Shown here in pieces: positions 8,629-18,426 of a DNA stretch of 64,000 nt. The DNA is taken from positions 172,686-236,685 of the forward strand of contig NZ_JABUXV010000009.1 in the NCBI RefSeq assembly GCF_014897705.1, written 5' to 3'. Within the stretch, counting starts at the first letter, position 1, and each line of letters starts with the position of its first letter. The notes under the pieces are model-generated. The model worked only from the letters and a program-made list of their open reading frames with translations, did no database searches and had not been told where the DNA came from. Both the position numbers and the translations under genes were made by a program. The stretch comes from Brachybacterium sp. FME24. GTDB lineage: Bacteria; Actinomycetota; Actinomycetes; Actinomycetales; Dermabacteraceae.

Positions 8629-9930
8629 GTGGACATCACCAGCCTCATCGGGCTCATCCTCCTCGTCGGGATCTTCCTCCTGCTCGCGATCGGTGTGCCG
8701 ATCGCGGTCGCCGTCGGCATCGCCTCGGGTACCGCCGCGGTCGTCGCCATCGGGTTCGACAATGCGATGCTCACCTCCTCCCAGCAGATGTTCCGGGGGA
8801 TCGACTCGTTCGCGCTCCTCGCGATCCCATTCTTCGTGCTGGCCGGAGTGATCATGAACAACGGAGGCATCGCGCTGCGCCTCATCAACGCGGCCAAGGT
8901 GCTCGTCGGCTGGGCACCCGGCTCGCTGCTGCAGACCAATGTGGCGGCCAACGCGCTGTTCGGCTCCGTCTCCGGATCTGCCGTCGCATCCGTCGCGGCC
9001 GTCGGGTCGACGATGGCGCCCCTGCAGGCCAAGGAGGGCTACGACCGGAACTTCTCCGCCGCCACGAGCATCGCCTCGGCGCCCTCGGGCATGATCATCC
9101 CACCGAGCAATCTGATGATCGTGTACTCGCTCGTCTCGGCGACATCGATCGCCGGGCTCTTCGTCGGCGGGTACATCCCCGGCATCCTCTGGGCGCTGAC
9201 GTGCATGCTCATCGTGTACCTGTACGCGCGCAAGCGCCCTGGACTGACCGTGAGCGAGAAGCTGACCTGGTCTCAGCGTGGAAAGATCATCCTCGATGCG
9301 GTGCCCTCACTGCTGCTGATCGTCATCGTCGTCGGCGGGATCCTCGTAGGGGTCTTCACCCCGACGGAGGCGTCGTGCATCGCTGTGCTGTACGCCTTGG
9401 TCCTCTCGTTCATCTATCGCTCGGTCACGGTCTCGGACCTCAAGCCGATCTTCCTCGACGCCGCGCGCACCACGTCCATCGTGCTCTACCTCATCGCCGT
9501 CTCCAGCGTCATGAGCTGGGTCATGTCGTATGCCCGACTCCCGGCACTCGTGGCCGATGGGCTCTTCGCGATCAGCGAGAACCCGTACGTGATCCTCGCG
9601 CTCATCATCGCCGGCCTGCTGGTGGTGGGGGCATTCATGGACGCGACTCCGGCCGTGCTGATCATTGCGCCGATCCTCCTGCCGATCGTGACGTCGTTCG
9701 GCATGGATCCTCTGCACTTCGGGGTCTTCATGGTCATGGCGCTGTCGATCGGAACGATCACGCCACCCGTGGGACCGGTCCTGTTCGTGGGGGTCCGTGT
9801 CGCGAACCGTCGGATCGAAGACGTGATCCGCCACCTGATCCCCTTCTTCATCGCGCTCGTGGTCCTGCTCGCGATCGTGGCCTACACCCCCTCACTCACC
9901 ACCTGGCTGCCCGGCCTTCTCGGACTCTGA
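8629..9930 (+). CDS. dctM: TRAP transporter large permease (DctM)
   Basis: The sodium-coupled transport subunit, 433 residues, with about 12 membrane helices. Family features include LAIPFFVLAGVIMNNGG near residue 65, NALFGSVSGSAVASVAAVGS near 110, SAPSGMIIPPSNLMIVYS near 145, and a second-repeat GTITPPVGPVLFVG near 375. The start is GTG at 8629 with AGGAG just upstream. Longer frames that read back into dctQ are shadows. The length matches the usual 425-435. Confidence 0.94.
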   Translation: MDITSLIGLILLVGIFLLLAIGVPIAVAVGIASGTAAVVAIGFDNAMLTSSQQMFRGIDSFALLAIPFFVLAGVIMNNGGIALRLINAAKVLVGWAPGSLLQTNVAANALFGSVSGSAVASVAAVGSTMAPLQAKEGYDRNFSAATSIASAPSGMIIPPSNLMIVYSLVSATSIAGLFVGGYIPGILWALTCMLIVYLYARKRPGLTVSEKLTWSQRGKIILDAVPSLLLIVIVVGGILVGVFTPTEASCIAVLYALVLSFIYRSVTVSDLKPIFLDAARTTSIVLYLIAVSSVMSWVMSYARLPALVADGLFAISENPYVILALIIAGLLVVGAFMDATPAVLIIAPILLPIVTSFGMDPLHFGVFMVMALSIGTITPPVGPVLFVGVRVANRRIEDVIRHLIPFFIALVVLLAIVAYTPSLTTWLPGLLGL

Positions 9931-9943
9931 TAGGAGCACCACC

Positions 9944-10780
9944 ATGGACAATGTCGAACAGCGCTATGCCACCCACCCCGGTGACATCCCGCGCATGGGA
10001 ACGACGGAGATGCGCGACCGCTACCTGGTCGACGACCTCTTCGTCCCCGGCCAGGCGCGGGCCGTGTACACCCACCACGACCGCGTGGTGCTGGTCGGGG
10101 TCGCCCCTGTCGACCGACCGCTGCCGCTCGAGGGCTTCCCCGAGATCCGATCCGAGGAGTTCTTCGAGCATCGTGAAGCAGGGGTCGTCAACGTCGGCGG
10201 CGACGGGAGCGTCGAGGTCGACGGCGAGACCCACACCCTTGCTCATGGCGCATGCCTGTACATCGGCAGGGGAGCGAGGTCCGTGACCTTCTCCTCGCAG
10301 GAGGGGGCGGAGGCACGCTTCTATGTCTTCTCGGCGCCGGCGCACACCTCGTACCCGACGACCTCCGTCGCACCGGGCGAAGGCACGGTGCGGGAGCTCG
10401 GCGACCCGCTCACCTCGAACCGCCGCACGCTCAACCAGTACATCCATGAGAACGGGATCCAGTCGTGCCAGGTGGTCATGGGCGTCACGACGCTCCACCC
10501 CGGATCCATGTGGAACACGATGCCCGCACACACCCACGACCGCCGCACGGAGTGCTACCTGTACTTCGACCTGCCGGCGGACGCACGGGTCATCCATCTC
10601 CTCGGGCGCCCGGACGAGACGCGCCACATGACCGTCGCCGATCAGGAGGCCGTCATCTCGCCCAGCTGGTCGGTGCACTCGGGAGTGGGCACGTCCTCCT
10701 ACTCCTTCGTGTGGGCCATGGCCGGTGAGAACCAGGCGTTCGATGACATGGACACGTTCCCCGTCGCCGACATGCGGTGA
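9944..10780 (+). CDS. kduI: 5-dehydro-4-deoxy-D-glucuronate isomerase
   Basis: Converts 5-keto-4-deoxyuronate to 2,5-diketo-3-deoxygluconate, a step in the breakdown of pectin, glycosaminoglycan and other unsaturated uronates. The 278 residues equal the family length. The cupin metal site is visible in MPAHTHDRRTECYLYF (about residues 190-205), with a further His in SWSVHSGVGT near 240. AGGAG precedes the ATG, 13 nt after dctM, so it is in the TRAP operon. That placement suggests the transporter imports unsaturated uronates or related acids. A classical KduD is not seen; one of the nearby dehydrogenases may replace it (inference). Confidence 0.95.
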   Translation: MDNVEQRYATHPGDIPRMGTTEMRDRYLVDDLFVPGQARAVYTHHDRVVLVGVAPVDRPLPLEGFPEIRSEEFFEHREAGVVNVGGDGSVEVDGETHTLAHGACLYIGRGARSVTFSSQEGAEARFYVFSAPAHTSYPTTSVAPGEGTVRELGDPLTSNRRTLNQYIHENGIQSCQVVMGVTTLHPGSMWNTMPAHTHDRRTECYLYFDLPADARVIHLLGRPDETRHMTVADQEAVISPSWSVHSGVGTSSYSFVWAMAGENQAFDDMDTFPVADMR

Positions 10781-10900
10781 ATCCTCGTCAGCTCCGTCGT
10801 GCAGCCGGCCCCGTGCCGGCAGCACGACCCGCTCGGCCGTGCGGGACCGCCCGGACGGCCACCAGAACCCCCCTGACAGCTCTACGAAAGGCTTCTGACC

Positions 10901-11884
10901 ATGACCGATCACACGGTGGTCATCACTGAGTGCGACCATGACGGCTTCGATCCCGAGACGGCCGAGGCGGCCAAGAACGATCTGACGCTGCGCATCGAGC
11001 AGTCGACGCCGAAGGACCTCGTCGCCAACATCCAGGATGCCGACGGCATCCTGGTGCAGTACGCGCAGATCACGGCCGAGGTCATGGACCAGGCGCCACG
11101 GCTGCGGGCCATCGGCCGGTACGGTGTGGGGGTCGACACCGTCGACATCGACGCGGCGACGGCCCGGGGCATCGCGGTCACCAACGTCCCCGACTACGGC
11201 ACGGAGGCGGTCTCCGATCATGCGATCGGCCTCGCGGTGTCCCTCGCTCGGGGGATCCCCCTGCTGGACCGCAGCATCCGCGCCGGTCAGTACGATGTCT
11301 CGCTCGCCAAGCCCCTGTTCCAGATGTCCGGTCGTGTCTTCGGCGTCCTCGGCCTCGGGCGGATCGGCGCCGCCACCGCGCGGAAGGCCGCCGGGCTGGG
11401 CTACCGCGTGATCGGCCACGACTTCGGCGTCGAGCCCGGCACTCGGCACCACGGGGTCGAGGTGGTCAGCTTCGAGGAGCTGATCGAGCAGTCCCAGGTC
11501 CTCTCGGTCCACGTCCCGCTGACCGACCGGACCCGCGGCATGATCGGCACGGACCAGCTCGCCGCCATGCGATCCGACGCCGTGCTCATCAATACCGCGC
11601 GGGGCGGGATCATCGACACCGACGCACTCGTCGAGGCCCTGCGCGCGGGCAGCATCGGCGGCGCGGGCATCGACTGCCATGAACAGGAACCCCTGCCGGC
11701 GACGCACCCCATCGTCGCACTCGACAACGTGGTGCTGACGCCGCATGCAGCCTGGTACACCGAGCAGTCCTACGTCGAGCTGAAGCGACGCACTCTGGAA
11801 GGCGTCGCGGACGTCCTCGCCGGGCGGACTCCGCAGAATCTTCTGAATCCCGAAGCGCTCGACCACCCCCGCGTCGTCGAGTGA
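10901..11884 (+). CDS. D-isomer-specific 2-hydroxyacid dehydrogenase
   Basis: An NAD-dependent dehydrogenase of 327 residues in the phosphoglycerate dehydrogenase/CtBP group. The Rossmann motif VLGLGRIG is at about 150. The catalytic Arg lies in INTARGGIIDTDAL (about 232), Glu in CHEQEPLP (about 263), and His in TPHAAWY (about 283). GAAAGG precedes the ATG. It follows kduI by 120 nt, so it may be the last gene of the TRAP operon. In context it could reduce a 2-keto or diketo acid from uronate breakdown. The stop codon lies within a short GTGAGGTCGA direct repeat (11881-11900). Confidence 0.9.
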   Translation: MTDHTVVITECDHDGFDPETAEAAKNDLTLRIEQSTPKDLVANIQDADGILVQYAQITAEVMDQAPRLRAIGRYGVGVDTVDIDAATARGIAVTNVPDYGTEAVSDHAIGLAVSLARGIPLLDRSIRAGQYDVSLAKPLFQMSGRVFGVLGLGRIGAATARKAAGLGYRVIGHDFGVEPGTRHHGVEVVSFEELIEQSQVLSVHVPLTDRTRGMIGTDQLAAMRSDAVLINTARGGIIDTDALVEALRAGSIGGAGIDCHEQEPLPATHPIVALDNVVLTPHAAWYTEQSYVELKRRTLEGVADVLAGRTPQNLLNPEALDHPRVVE

Positions 11885-11909
11885 GGTCGAGTGAGGTCGA
11901 GTGAGACAG

Positions 11910-11947
11910 GAGGGAGCGATCCACGCGTCGCCGTGGATCGCTCCCTC
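11910..11947 (+). terminator. Strong hairpin after the uronate operon
   Basis: A perfect 16-bp stem with a 6-nt loop (11926-11931) begins 26 nt after the dehydrogenase stop codon. There is no T tract, which is common for actinobacterial terminators. Confidence 0.8.
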
Positions 11948-12070
11948 ACCGTCGCCGGCGCTCCTCGCGGTGGCCAGTCGGGGACCGGGGTCGGGCGCGA
12001 GCGGTGAGCCCGGCCGGTCGCTGCCCGGCCTGGCTCATCGCCGCGTGCGCAGCGGCCAGGGGCCGAAGTG

Positions 12071-12100
12071 TTGCCGGAGCTCGAGGCGGCACCCTAAACT
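12071..12100 (+). promoter_or_regulatory. Putative promoter of the ManD-type gene
   Basis: TTGCCG (12071-12076) and TAAACT (12095-12100) are 18 bp apart. The expected start near 12107 places the overlapping palindromes at 12113-12139 immediately downstream, a typical repressor position. Confidence 0.5.
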
Positions 12101-12112
12101 GCCTGCACAATG

Positions 12113-12139
12113 CGGAACTGCGGTTCCGTACTGTGGAAC
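12113..12139 (+). promoter_or_regulatory. Overlapping IclR-type operator palindromes
   Basis: Two inverted repeats share one arm. CGGAAC-TGCG-GTTCCG covers 12113-12128, and GTTCC-GTACTGT-GGAAC covers 12123-12139. The second matches in arms and spacing the site at 24667-24683 in front of the other uronate operon. The IclR protein at 6015-6812 is the likely ligand (inference). Confidence 0.6.
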
Positions 12140-12217
12140 GACACGGGGTGGTGGCGCTGCTAGCACCACTGGAGATCCCGGCGATCCGCACCATCCACCA
12201 CGCCGGAGGCCCCCGTC

Positions 12218-13456
12218 ATGAGCATCGAACGCATCGACGTCAACGTCACCAGCCCCGGCCGCAACTTCGTGACCGTCAAGGTCACCACCAGCGATGGAGT
12301 CGTGGGCCTCGGCGACGGCACGCTGAACGGCCGCGAGCTGGCGGTCGTCTCCTACCTGCGTGACCACGTCGCCCCCACCCTCATCGGCCGCGACGAATCC
12401 GCGATCGAACAGACCTGGCAGTACCTCTACCGCAGCCCGTACTGGCGCCGCGGGCCGGTCACCATGGCGGCCGTCTCCGCGATCGACATGGCCCTGTGGG
12501 ACATCGCCGCGAAGAAGGCGGGGGAGCCGCTGTACAAGCTGCTCGGCGGTGCCTCCCGCACGGGCCTGCTCACCTACGCCCACGCCTCCGGCACCACGAT
12601 CGAGAAGCTCAACGAGGCCATCCACGGGTACGTCGAGCAAGGGTTCCAGGCGGTACGGATCCAGGCAGGGGTTCCGGGGCTGGACCAGATCTACGGCGTG
12701 CACGACTCCGAGCCGGGCGGGAAGTACGAGTACGAGCCCGCGGGGCGCGCGAAGGCCGGCGCCCCGCTGCGGCCGACGGAGGAGACCTGGGATACCCGTG
12801 CCTACCTGCGCCACCTGCCCACCGTGTTCGCGGGCGTGCGCGAGGAGTTCGGCCCCGAGCTGCGACTCCTGCACGACGGTCACCACCGCATGAGCCCGAT
12901 CGAGGCCGCGAGGCTCGCGAAGTCCCTCGAGCCCTACGACCCGTTCTGGCTCGAGGACTGCACGCCCGGCGAGGACCAGGCTGTGCTGCGCCTGGTGCGC
13001 CAGCACTCGGTGACACCCCTGGCCATCGGTGAGGTCTTCAACTCGGTGCACGACTACCAGACGCTGATCACCGAGCGCCTGATCGACTACGTGCGCTCCT
13101 CGGCCACCCACGCGGGAGGCATCACCGGGCTCCGGCAGATCATGAGCTTCGCGGCGGTCTACGGCATCCGCTCCGGGTTCCACGGACCCACGGACGTCTC
13201 CCCGGTGGGCATGGCCGCGAACCTCCACCTGGGCCTGGCGATCCACAACTTCGGGATCCAGGAGTACATGCCGCACTCCGAGACCACCCTGGAGGTGTTC
13301 CGCACCAGCTACCGCTTCGCCGACGGGATGCTGCACCCGGGCGAGACCCCGGGCCTGGGCGTCGAGCTCGACGAGGACGCCGCGGCATCACACGAATACG
13401 TGCCCGCGTACCTGCCGGTGAACCGCCTGCGGGACGGCTCCGTGCACGACTGGTGA
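12218..13456 (+). CDS. ManD/RspA-type sugar acid dehydratase
   Basis: Enolase-superfamily dehydratase of 412 residues, close to the D-mannonate/D-gluconate dehydratase (ManD, RspA) length. The metal and catalytic set is visible: [12 protein letters not shown] (about 224, Asp and His), [11 protein letters not shown] (about 248), AIGEVFNS (about 273), [14 protein letters not shown] near 300, and [10 protein letters not shown] near 325. It would remove water from D-mannonate to give KDG, feeding KDG kinase and KDPG aldolase encoded at 20309-21984. The ATG at 12218 follows CGGAGG. It is a single gene with its own promoter and twin operators. Confidence 0.92.
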   Translation: MSIERIDVNVTSPGRNFVTVKVTTSDGVVGLGDGTLNGRELAVVSYLRDHVAPTLIGRDESAIEQTWQYLYRSPYWRRGPVTMAAVSAIDMALWDIAAKKAGEPLYKLLGGASRTGLLTYAHASGTTIEKLNEAIHGYVEQGFQAVRIQAGVPGLDQIYGVHDSEPGGKYEYEPAGRAKAGAPLRPTEETWDTRAYLRHLPTVFAGVREEFGPELRLLHDGHHRMSPIEAARLAKSLEPYDPFWLEDCTPGEDQAVLRLVRQHSVTPLAIGEVFNSVHDYQTLITERLIDYVRSSATHAGGITGLRQIMSFAAVYGIRSGFHGPTDVSPVGMAANLHLGLAIHNFGIQEYMPHSETTLEVFRTSYRFADGMLHPGETPGLGVELDEDAAASHEYVPAYLPVNRLRDGSVHDW

Positions 13457-13504
13457 ACCCCGCAGATCCCCGCCCCGGTGACGGCGTCGACCTAGACTCG
13501 AACG

Positions 13505-15298
13505 ATGCCTCCGGATCACCCAGCCCCCCGCGACCCCGAGTCGGCCACAGGTCCCGCCACGGACCCGGCCGCCGGGCCGGCCACGCTCCCGTCATCCCTG
13601 CGCCGTCGGACCCTCATGGCGGGCACCGCCGGCGCGGGACTGGCCCTGCTGGCCCTGGCCGCCTGCACCGACGACGGCGGCCCCGAGGAGCCTGATCCCG
13701 ACGCCGCGGCCGCGCTGACGGTCACCTACACCGAGAACCCCGCCGCTCGCGGCGACTGGACGGTGTGGACGGTGGCCTACGACCTCGCCGAGGGCCAGGA
13801 GGCACCCGCGCTGTTCGACGCGACCACCCAGGCGGCGCGTCACGAGGCACTGCAGGCCAAGAAGGACGAGAAGGCGTGGACCGCAACGGACCCGCTGCTG
13901 GTGCTGGACCCGTACGGGACCACCGGAAGCGGGCTGTACGTGCACTTCGAGGACCCCGAGGCGGGACAGCTGGACGTCGTCGCCACGGCGTCCGCGACCG
14001 AGGACTTCGCCCGCACCGCCGCGAACCACGCCGAGGGCGCCGGGTTCGAGGGCCTCGTGATCGGCCTCATCCCGGGGGCGCACACCACCCTCGACCTCAC
14101 CTGGCGGGCCGACGGCGGCGGTGAGAGCGCCGGCACGCTGCGCATCAAGGCGCCGACCACCCAATCCGGCTACGGCACCACCCTGGCCGCCGATATCGCC
14201 GACGCCGACGCCCTCACGCCCGGCCTGTTCGCCCTCAACGGGGTGACGGGCCTCGGCAACAACACCTACCTGTTCGACAACTCCGGCGTGATGCGCGCCG
14301 AGATGCGCGGTGGCGACACGGCAGCCCACCACTTCGTGGTCGAGGACGGCAGGCTCGTGACCACCACCGGGTCCCGCCAGCTCGGCGTCCTCGACCCGCT
14401 CGGCCACGCCGCCACGCTCATCGGCCTGGGAGGCCACAGCGTCCACCATGATCTCGCGGTGGTCGACGACGTCGCCTACGTCCTCACCTCCGACTCGAGC
14501 TCCGAACGCGTCGAGGACCGCGTCATCCGGGTGGACCTGGCCTCCGGTGACGTCGAGCAGGTCGTGGACCTGCAGAAGATCTTCCCCGAGTACGAGAAGC
14601 TCGCCCACGCCCAGGAGGGCGAGGCCGGCGGCTCCGTCGTCCAGGGCAAGGACTGGATCCACGTCAACTCGATCGACATCACCGACGGCGTCATGATCCT
14701 CTCCGCCCGCGAGACCTCCACGGTCATCGCCCTGGACGACGCGCTCGAGGCGGGATCCACGCCGAGCGTGCGGTGGATGATCGGCGTCGAGGCGCTGTGG
14801 GAGGGGACCGGGCACGAGGAGCTCTTCCTCGCCGCGGAGGGCGAGGTGATCGGCAACGCCGGTCAGCACACCGTGCACCGGATCGACGACGACGAGCTTC
14901 CCGAGGGCCAGTTCTATCTCGAGATGTTCAACAACAACTACTGGTCACTGGACACCCGCGACGAGGCGGACTGGCAGGACCACGCACCTCGCGACGCCGC
15001 CACCGACGAGCAGGACGGGATCTCCCACGTGCTGCGCTACCTGGTCGACGAGAACGCCGGCAGCTACCGGCAGGACGAGGCGATCGAGGTGCCCTACTCC
15101 TCGGTGGTCTCCAACGTGTACCGGCTGGGCAGCGGCAGGGTCGATCAGCCCATGGTGGTGAACTCCGGGCGCTCCAACGAGTTCTCCGAGCGCACGGCCG
15201 ACGGGGACCTCATCGCCACCTACCGGTACGACTCCGCGAGCCACGGCTACCGGGTCTACAAGGACACCTTCGACGGGTTCTGGTTCCGCGAGCCCTGA
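13505..15298 (+). CDS. Arylsulfotransferase-like lipoprotein
   Basis: A 597-residue exported protein. The N-terminus is long and Pro-rich, then RRRTLMAGTAGAG leads to the lipobox LAAC near residue 57, which suggests a twin-arginine lipoprotein. The rest resembles arylsulfate sulfotransferases (AssT family, beta propeller): HSVHHDLAVVDDVAYVL, KDWIHVNSID and GNAGQHTVHRIDD. The family's active-site His would be among these (inference). It may move sulfate groups from phenolics at the cell surface, but several actinobacterial members have unknown substrates. It starts 48 nt after the dehydratase gene without an obvious terminator between. Confidence 0.78.
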   Translation: MPPDHPAPRDPESATGPATDPAAGPATLPSSLRRRTLMAGTAGAGLALLALAACTDDGGPEEPDPDAAAALTVTYTENPAARGDWTVWTVAYDLAEGQEAPALFDATTQAARHEALQAKKDEKAWTATDPLLVLDPYGTTGSGLYVHFEDPEAGQLDVVATASATEDFARTAANHAEGAGFEGLVIGLIPGAHTTLDLTWRADGGGESAGTLRIKAPTTQSGYGTTLAADIADADALTPGLFALNGVTGLGNNTYLFDNSGVMRAEMRGGDTAAHHFVVEDGRLVTTTGSRQLGVLDPLGHAATLIGLGGHSVHHDLAVVDDVAYVLTSDSSSERVEDRVIRVDLASGDVEQVVDLQKIFPEYEKLAHAQEGEAGGSVVQGKDWIHVNSIDITDGVMILSARETSTVIALDDALEAGSTPSVRWMIGVEALWEGTGHEELFLAAEGEVIGNAGQHTVHRIDDDELPEGQFYLEMFNNNYWSLDTRDEADWQDHAPRDAATDEQDGISHVLRYLVDENAGSYRQDEAIEVPYSSVVSNVYRLGSGRVDQPMVVNSGRSNEFSERTADGDLIATYRYDSASHGYRVYKDTFDGFWFREP

Positions 15299-15300
15299 TC

Positions 15301-15334
15301 GGCGTGCCCTCCGGTGGAAGGGCGTGCCCTCCGG
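15301..15334. repeat. 14-bp direct repeat before mgtE
   Basis: GGCGTGCCCTCCGG occurs at 15301-15314 and 15321-15334. It lies in the 54-bp spacer between the arylsulfotransferase-like gene and mgtE, just ahead of a CACAAT box (15341-15346) that could be a -10 element for a leaderless mgtE transcript. Confidence 0.6.
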
Positions 15335-15352
15335 CTCGGCCACAATGGGGCG

Positions 15353-16708
15353 GTGACCCCTTCCTCCGCGACCGTCGACACCGTCCTGGCCCTCCTGCGC
15401 GCCCAGGAGGACGAGGCCCACGTGGAGCAGCTCGCCCGCGAGGCGCATCTGCTGCCGGTCGCCGAACTCGTCTACCTCGTCGAGACCCGCCCCGCGACCG
15501 AGGGCGCCCTGCTGTTCCGGGTGCTCGCCAAGCCGACGGCGCTCGCGGTGTTCGAGGCTCTGCCCGCCGATCACCAGGCCGAGCTGATCTCCGGCCTGCG
15601 CACCCCGCAGGTCGCCGACATCATCGGGGACCTGGACCCCGACGACCGCGCCTCGCTGCTGGACGAGCTGCCGGCGTCGGTCGCCGAACGGCTCATGCAC
15701 GGGCTGGACGCCGACGAGCGCGCCATGACCACCGCGGTCCTCGGGTACCCCCGTCATGCCATCGGCCGCTACATGTCACCGGAGGTGCTGCCCCTGCGGC
15801 CGACGGCGACCGTGAGGGACGCGCTGGCCCATGTGCGCGCCCACGCCGCGGAGCCCGAGACCATCTATCTGCTCCCGGTGGTCGACGACACTCGGCGCCT
15901 GCTCGGCGTGGTGGGTCTGCGCCGGCTGCTGCTGGCCGACGAGGACGCCCGCGTCGGCGACCTCGCCCACCCTGCCGTCCAGGCCCTGGCCACCGATGAC
16001 CGCGAGGACGCGGCCCGACGCTTCTTCGACGCCAAGCTGCTGGCCATGCCGATCGTGGACGGGGAGAACCGCCTGGTCGGGATCCTCACCGTCGACGACG
16101 CCGTCGACATCATCGAACGGGAGAACGCGGAGGACTCCGCTCGCACCAGCGGTTCGGAGCCCCTGCCTCGTGCCTACCTCTCCACCCCCATCCTGCGGGT
16201 GGTCCGAAGCCGCATCGTGTGGCTGCTGGTGCTGGCGATCTCCGCGATCCTCACCGTGCAGGTGCTGGAGATCTTCGAGGACCGGCTGGACCAGGTGGTG
16301 ATCCTCGCCCTGTTCATCCCGCTGCTGACCGGTACCGGCGGCAACACCGGCAACCAGGCGGCGACCACCGTGACCAGGGCGCTCGCCGTGGGCGAGGTGA
16401 GGGTGCGGGACCTGCCGCGGGTGGTGTGGCGCGAGCTGCGCGTGGGAGTGACCCTCGGCGCCGTCCTGGGGGCACTCGGGTTCCTGGTCTCGGGCCTGGT
16501 CTACGGCTGGGCGATCGGGACGGTCATGGGGCTGACGCTGCTGTCGATCTGCACCATGGCCGCGATCGTCGGCGGGCTGATGCCGCTGGTCGCCAAGAAG
16601 GTCGGCGCGGACCCGGCCGTGTTCTCCAACCCCTTCATCTCCACCTTCTGCGACGCCACCGGCCTGATCATCTACTTCACGATCGCGACCGCCGTGCTGG
16701 GGTTGTGA
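15353..16708 (+). CDS. mgtE: Magnesium transporter MgtE
   Basis: Homodimeric Mg2+ channel of 451 residues, the usual length. The cytoplasmic MgtE N domain (about 15-120) is followed by two CBS domains (about 135-255, with MPIVDGENRLVGILTVDDA) that gate the pore by Mg2+ binding. Five membrane helices run from about 285 and include the pore segment PLLTGTGGNTGNQAATTVTRAL. The start is a GTG at 15353; upstream in-frame sequence is not credible. A CACAAT box 7 nt upstream fits leaderless transcription. Confidence 0.95.
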   Translation: MTPSSATVDTVLALLRAQEDEAHVEQLAREAHLLPVAELVYLVETRPATEGALLFRVLAKPTALAVFEALPADHQAELISGLRTPQVADIIGDLDPDDRASLLDELPASVAERLMHGLDADERAMTTAVLGYPRHAIGRYMSPEVLPLRPTATVRDALAHVRAHAAEPETIYLLPVVDDTRRLLGVVGLRRLLLADEDARVGDLAHPAVQALATDDREDAARRFFDAKLLAMPIVDGENRLVGILTVDDAVDIIERENAEDSARTSGSEPLPRAYLSTPILRVVRSRIVWLLVLAISAILTVQVLEIFEDRLDQVVILALFIPLLTGTGGNTGNQAATTVTRALAVGEVRVRDLPRVVWRELRVGVTLGAVLGALGFLVSGLVYGWAIGTVMGLTLLSICTMAAIVGGLMPLVAKKVGADPAVFSNPFISTFCDATGLIIYFTIATAVLGL

Positions 16709-16885
16709 GCCCGGTAGTCCTGGGGTCGCCCGCTGGCCCCCGCAGCGCAGCGTCCCGCCGCATCCCTCCCGCCGCCCGCAGGCTCCTCCTGAGGACACGT
16801 TCTCCGCTCGCCGCACCACCCGTCCTCATCTGATGGGGGCGTTGGGTGATAGGTGCGGTGGGGCATGGATCGCTGCGATGGGCAT

Positions 16886-16942
16886 CCGTTGTGACCATGG
16901 GCATGCCTTCCGGCGGGGAAGACATGCCCATGGTCACAACGG
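16886..16942. terminator. Bidirectional terminator with perfect 20-bp stem
   Basis: Arms 16886-16905 and 16923-16942 are perfectly complementary. Inside, after one mismatch, CTTCC and GGAAG form a further 5 bp with a GGCGG loop. It sits between the convergent mgtE and MFS genes and can serve both strands. Confidence 0.85.
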
Positions 16943-16971
16943 TGGAGCGTGAAGGCCCGCGAGCCCAGGAT

Positions 16972-18279
16972 TCACGCCTCGTCGCCGGCCGTGATCGCCT
17001 CCGCCTCCTCGACCTCGCTGAGCTGATGGTGCTGGCCGACGGCCGCCAGGTGCCGTCGGCCGATCACCAGCATGAGCAGGGCGACCAGGAGTGTCCCGGC
17101 GGCCAGCAGGTACGGGGCGCCCGAGGCGGTCGCGGCGGCGAGCGGACCCGCCACGGCCGGGGCGACGGCGCCGCCGAGGAACCGCACGCCCGAATAGGCG
17201 GAGCTGGCCACGCCTCGGGGCAGGCCCGTCGCCTCCATGACGGTCTCGGTGAGGGCGGTGTTCATGACGCCCAGCAGCAGGCCGCCGATCACGATGAGCA
17301 CGATCAGGCCGGTCATCGACGCCTGGGCCAGGCTCATGCCGATCATCAGCACGGCGAGCAGGCCGAGGACGGTCAGCAGCGTCGGGACCAGTCCGAGTTT
17401 CCGGGTGAGGGGTGGGGCGACGAACACCGAGGTGATCGCCAGGGCCAGGCCCCAGCCGAAGAACACCCCGCCGATGCCCAGGGCGCCGAACTCCATGCCG
17501 TGCGCGGCAGCGGCTGCCTCGAGGGGGAAGGGCGAGTAGGCCAGCAGGGTGAAGAAGGCGAAGTTGTAGAAGATCGCGGTCAGCGCGAGGGTGCGCAGCG
17601 CCGGGTTCGACAGAGCTCTGATGGCTGCCATCGGGGAGACGCGCGGGGGCCTCTCCTCCTTCTTCAGCAGCACCACGATCGCGAGGAAGCCGACGGCCAT
17701 GAGCACGGCGGTGCCGGCGAAGGGGGCGCGCCAGGAGACGGTGCCGAGCAGGCCACCGAGCAGCGGACCCAGCGCCATGCCGATGCCGAGCGCGGTCTCG
17801 TACAGGATGATCGCGCCACCGCTGGGGCCGGCGGTGGCGCCGACGATCGCCGCGAGTGCGGTCGAGATGAACAGGGCGTTGCCGAGGCCCCAGCCGGCCC
17901 GCAGGCCGATGATCTCCCAGACGCCCCCCGCGCTCGCCGCGAGTGCCGCGAAGACCACCACCAGGACCAAGCCGACCAGCAGCGTGCGCTTCCCGCCGAC
18001 CTTTGAGGCGAACCAGCTGGTGAAGAACATGGCGATCGCCGTGACGAACAGGTAGCTGGTGAACAGCAGCATCGCTTGCGAGGGAGAGGCGTCCAACTGC
18101 GAGCTGATCGCCGGGAGGATCGGGTCCACCAGGCCGATGCCCATGAAGGAGACGGTCGCGGCGAAGGCGATCGCCCAGACGGACGTGGGCTGCCGAAAGG
18201 CATCACGCAAGGTGGGTGCGGTGTTCTGGGTCGCGGCCGACGGCGAGGCGGCCGGTGCCTCGGTGGCGTGTGCGGTCAT
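16972..18279 (-). CDS. MFS multidrug-type exporter
   Basis: Major facilitator of 435 residues with about 12 membrane helices. Early helices show SFMGIGLVDPILPAIS, followed by the loop-2/3 motif FASKVGGKRTLLVG. The DPILP motif is typical of the drug-proton antiporter group. The middle loop VLLKKEERPPRVSP is basic. A MarR gene lies upstream on the same strand with 147 bp between them, so the exporter is probably the target of that repressor. The substrate is unknown. Confidence 0.92.
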   Translation of the reverse strand: MTAHATEAPAASPSAATQNTAPTLRDAFRQPTSVWAIAFAATVSFMGIGLVDPILPAISSQLDASPSQAMLLFTSYLFVTAIAMFFTSWFASKVGGKRTLLVGLVLVVVFAALAASAGGVWEIIGLRAGWGLGNALFISTALAAIVGATAGPSGGAIILYETALGIGMALGPLLGGLLGTVSWRAPFAGTAVLMAVGFLAIVVLLKKEERPPRVSPMAAIRALSNPALRTLALTAIFYNFAFFTLLAYSPFPLEAAAAAHGMEFGALGIGGVFFGWGLALAITSVFVAPPLTRKLGLVPTLLTVLGLLAVLMIGMSLAQASMTGLIVLIVIGGLLLGVMNTALTETVMEATGLPRGVASSAYSGVRFLGGAVAPAVAGPLAAATASGAPYLLAAGTLLVALLMLVIGRRHLAAVGQHHQLSEVEEAEAITAGDEA

Positions 18280-18426
18280 GCGGGGGACCTTTCGGTGGGG
18301 ACGGACGCGTCCCGGGGCGGGCTGAGGCAGGTCAGCTGTCCGTGACGAGGGACAGGACCGGGCGCTGACATGCAGGGATGGGGAGAAAGCGAGATGAGGG
18401 AGGCCCTGGCGAGTCGCTCCACGAGG

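Noticed and set aside
15299..15352. Mg2+-responsive riboswitch before mgtE
   Set aside because: The spacer is only 54 bp and the transcript is probably leaderless, leaving no room for an M-box.
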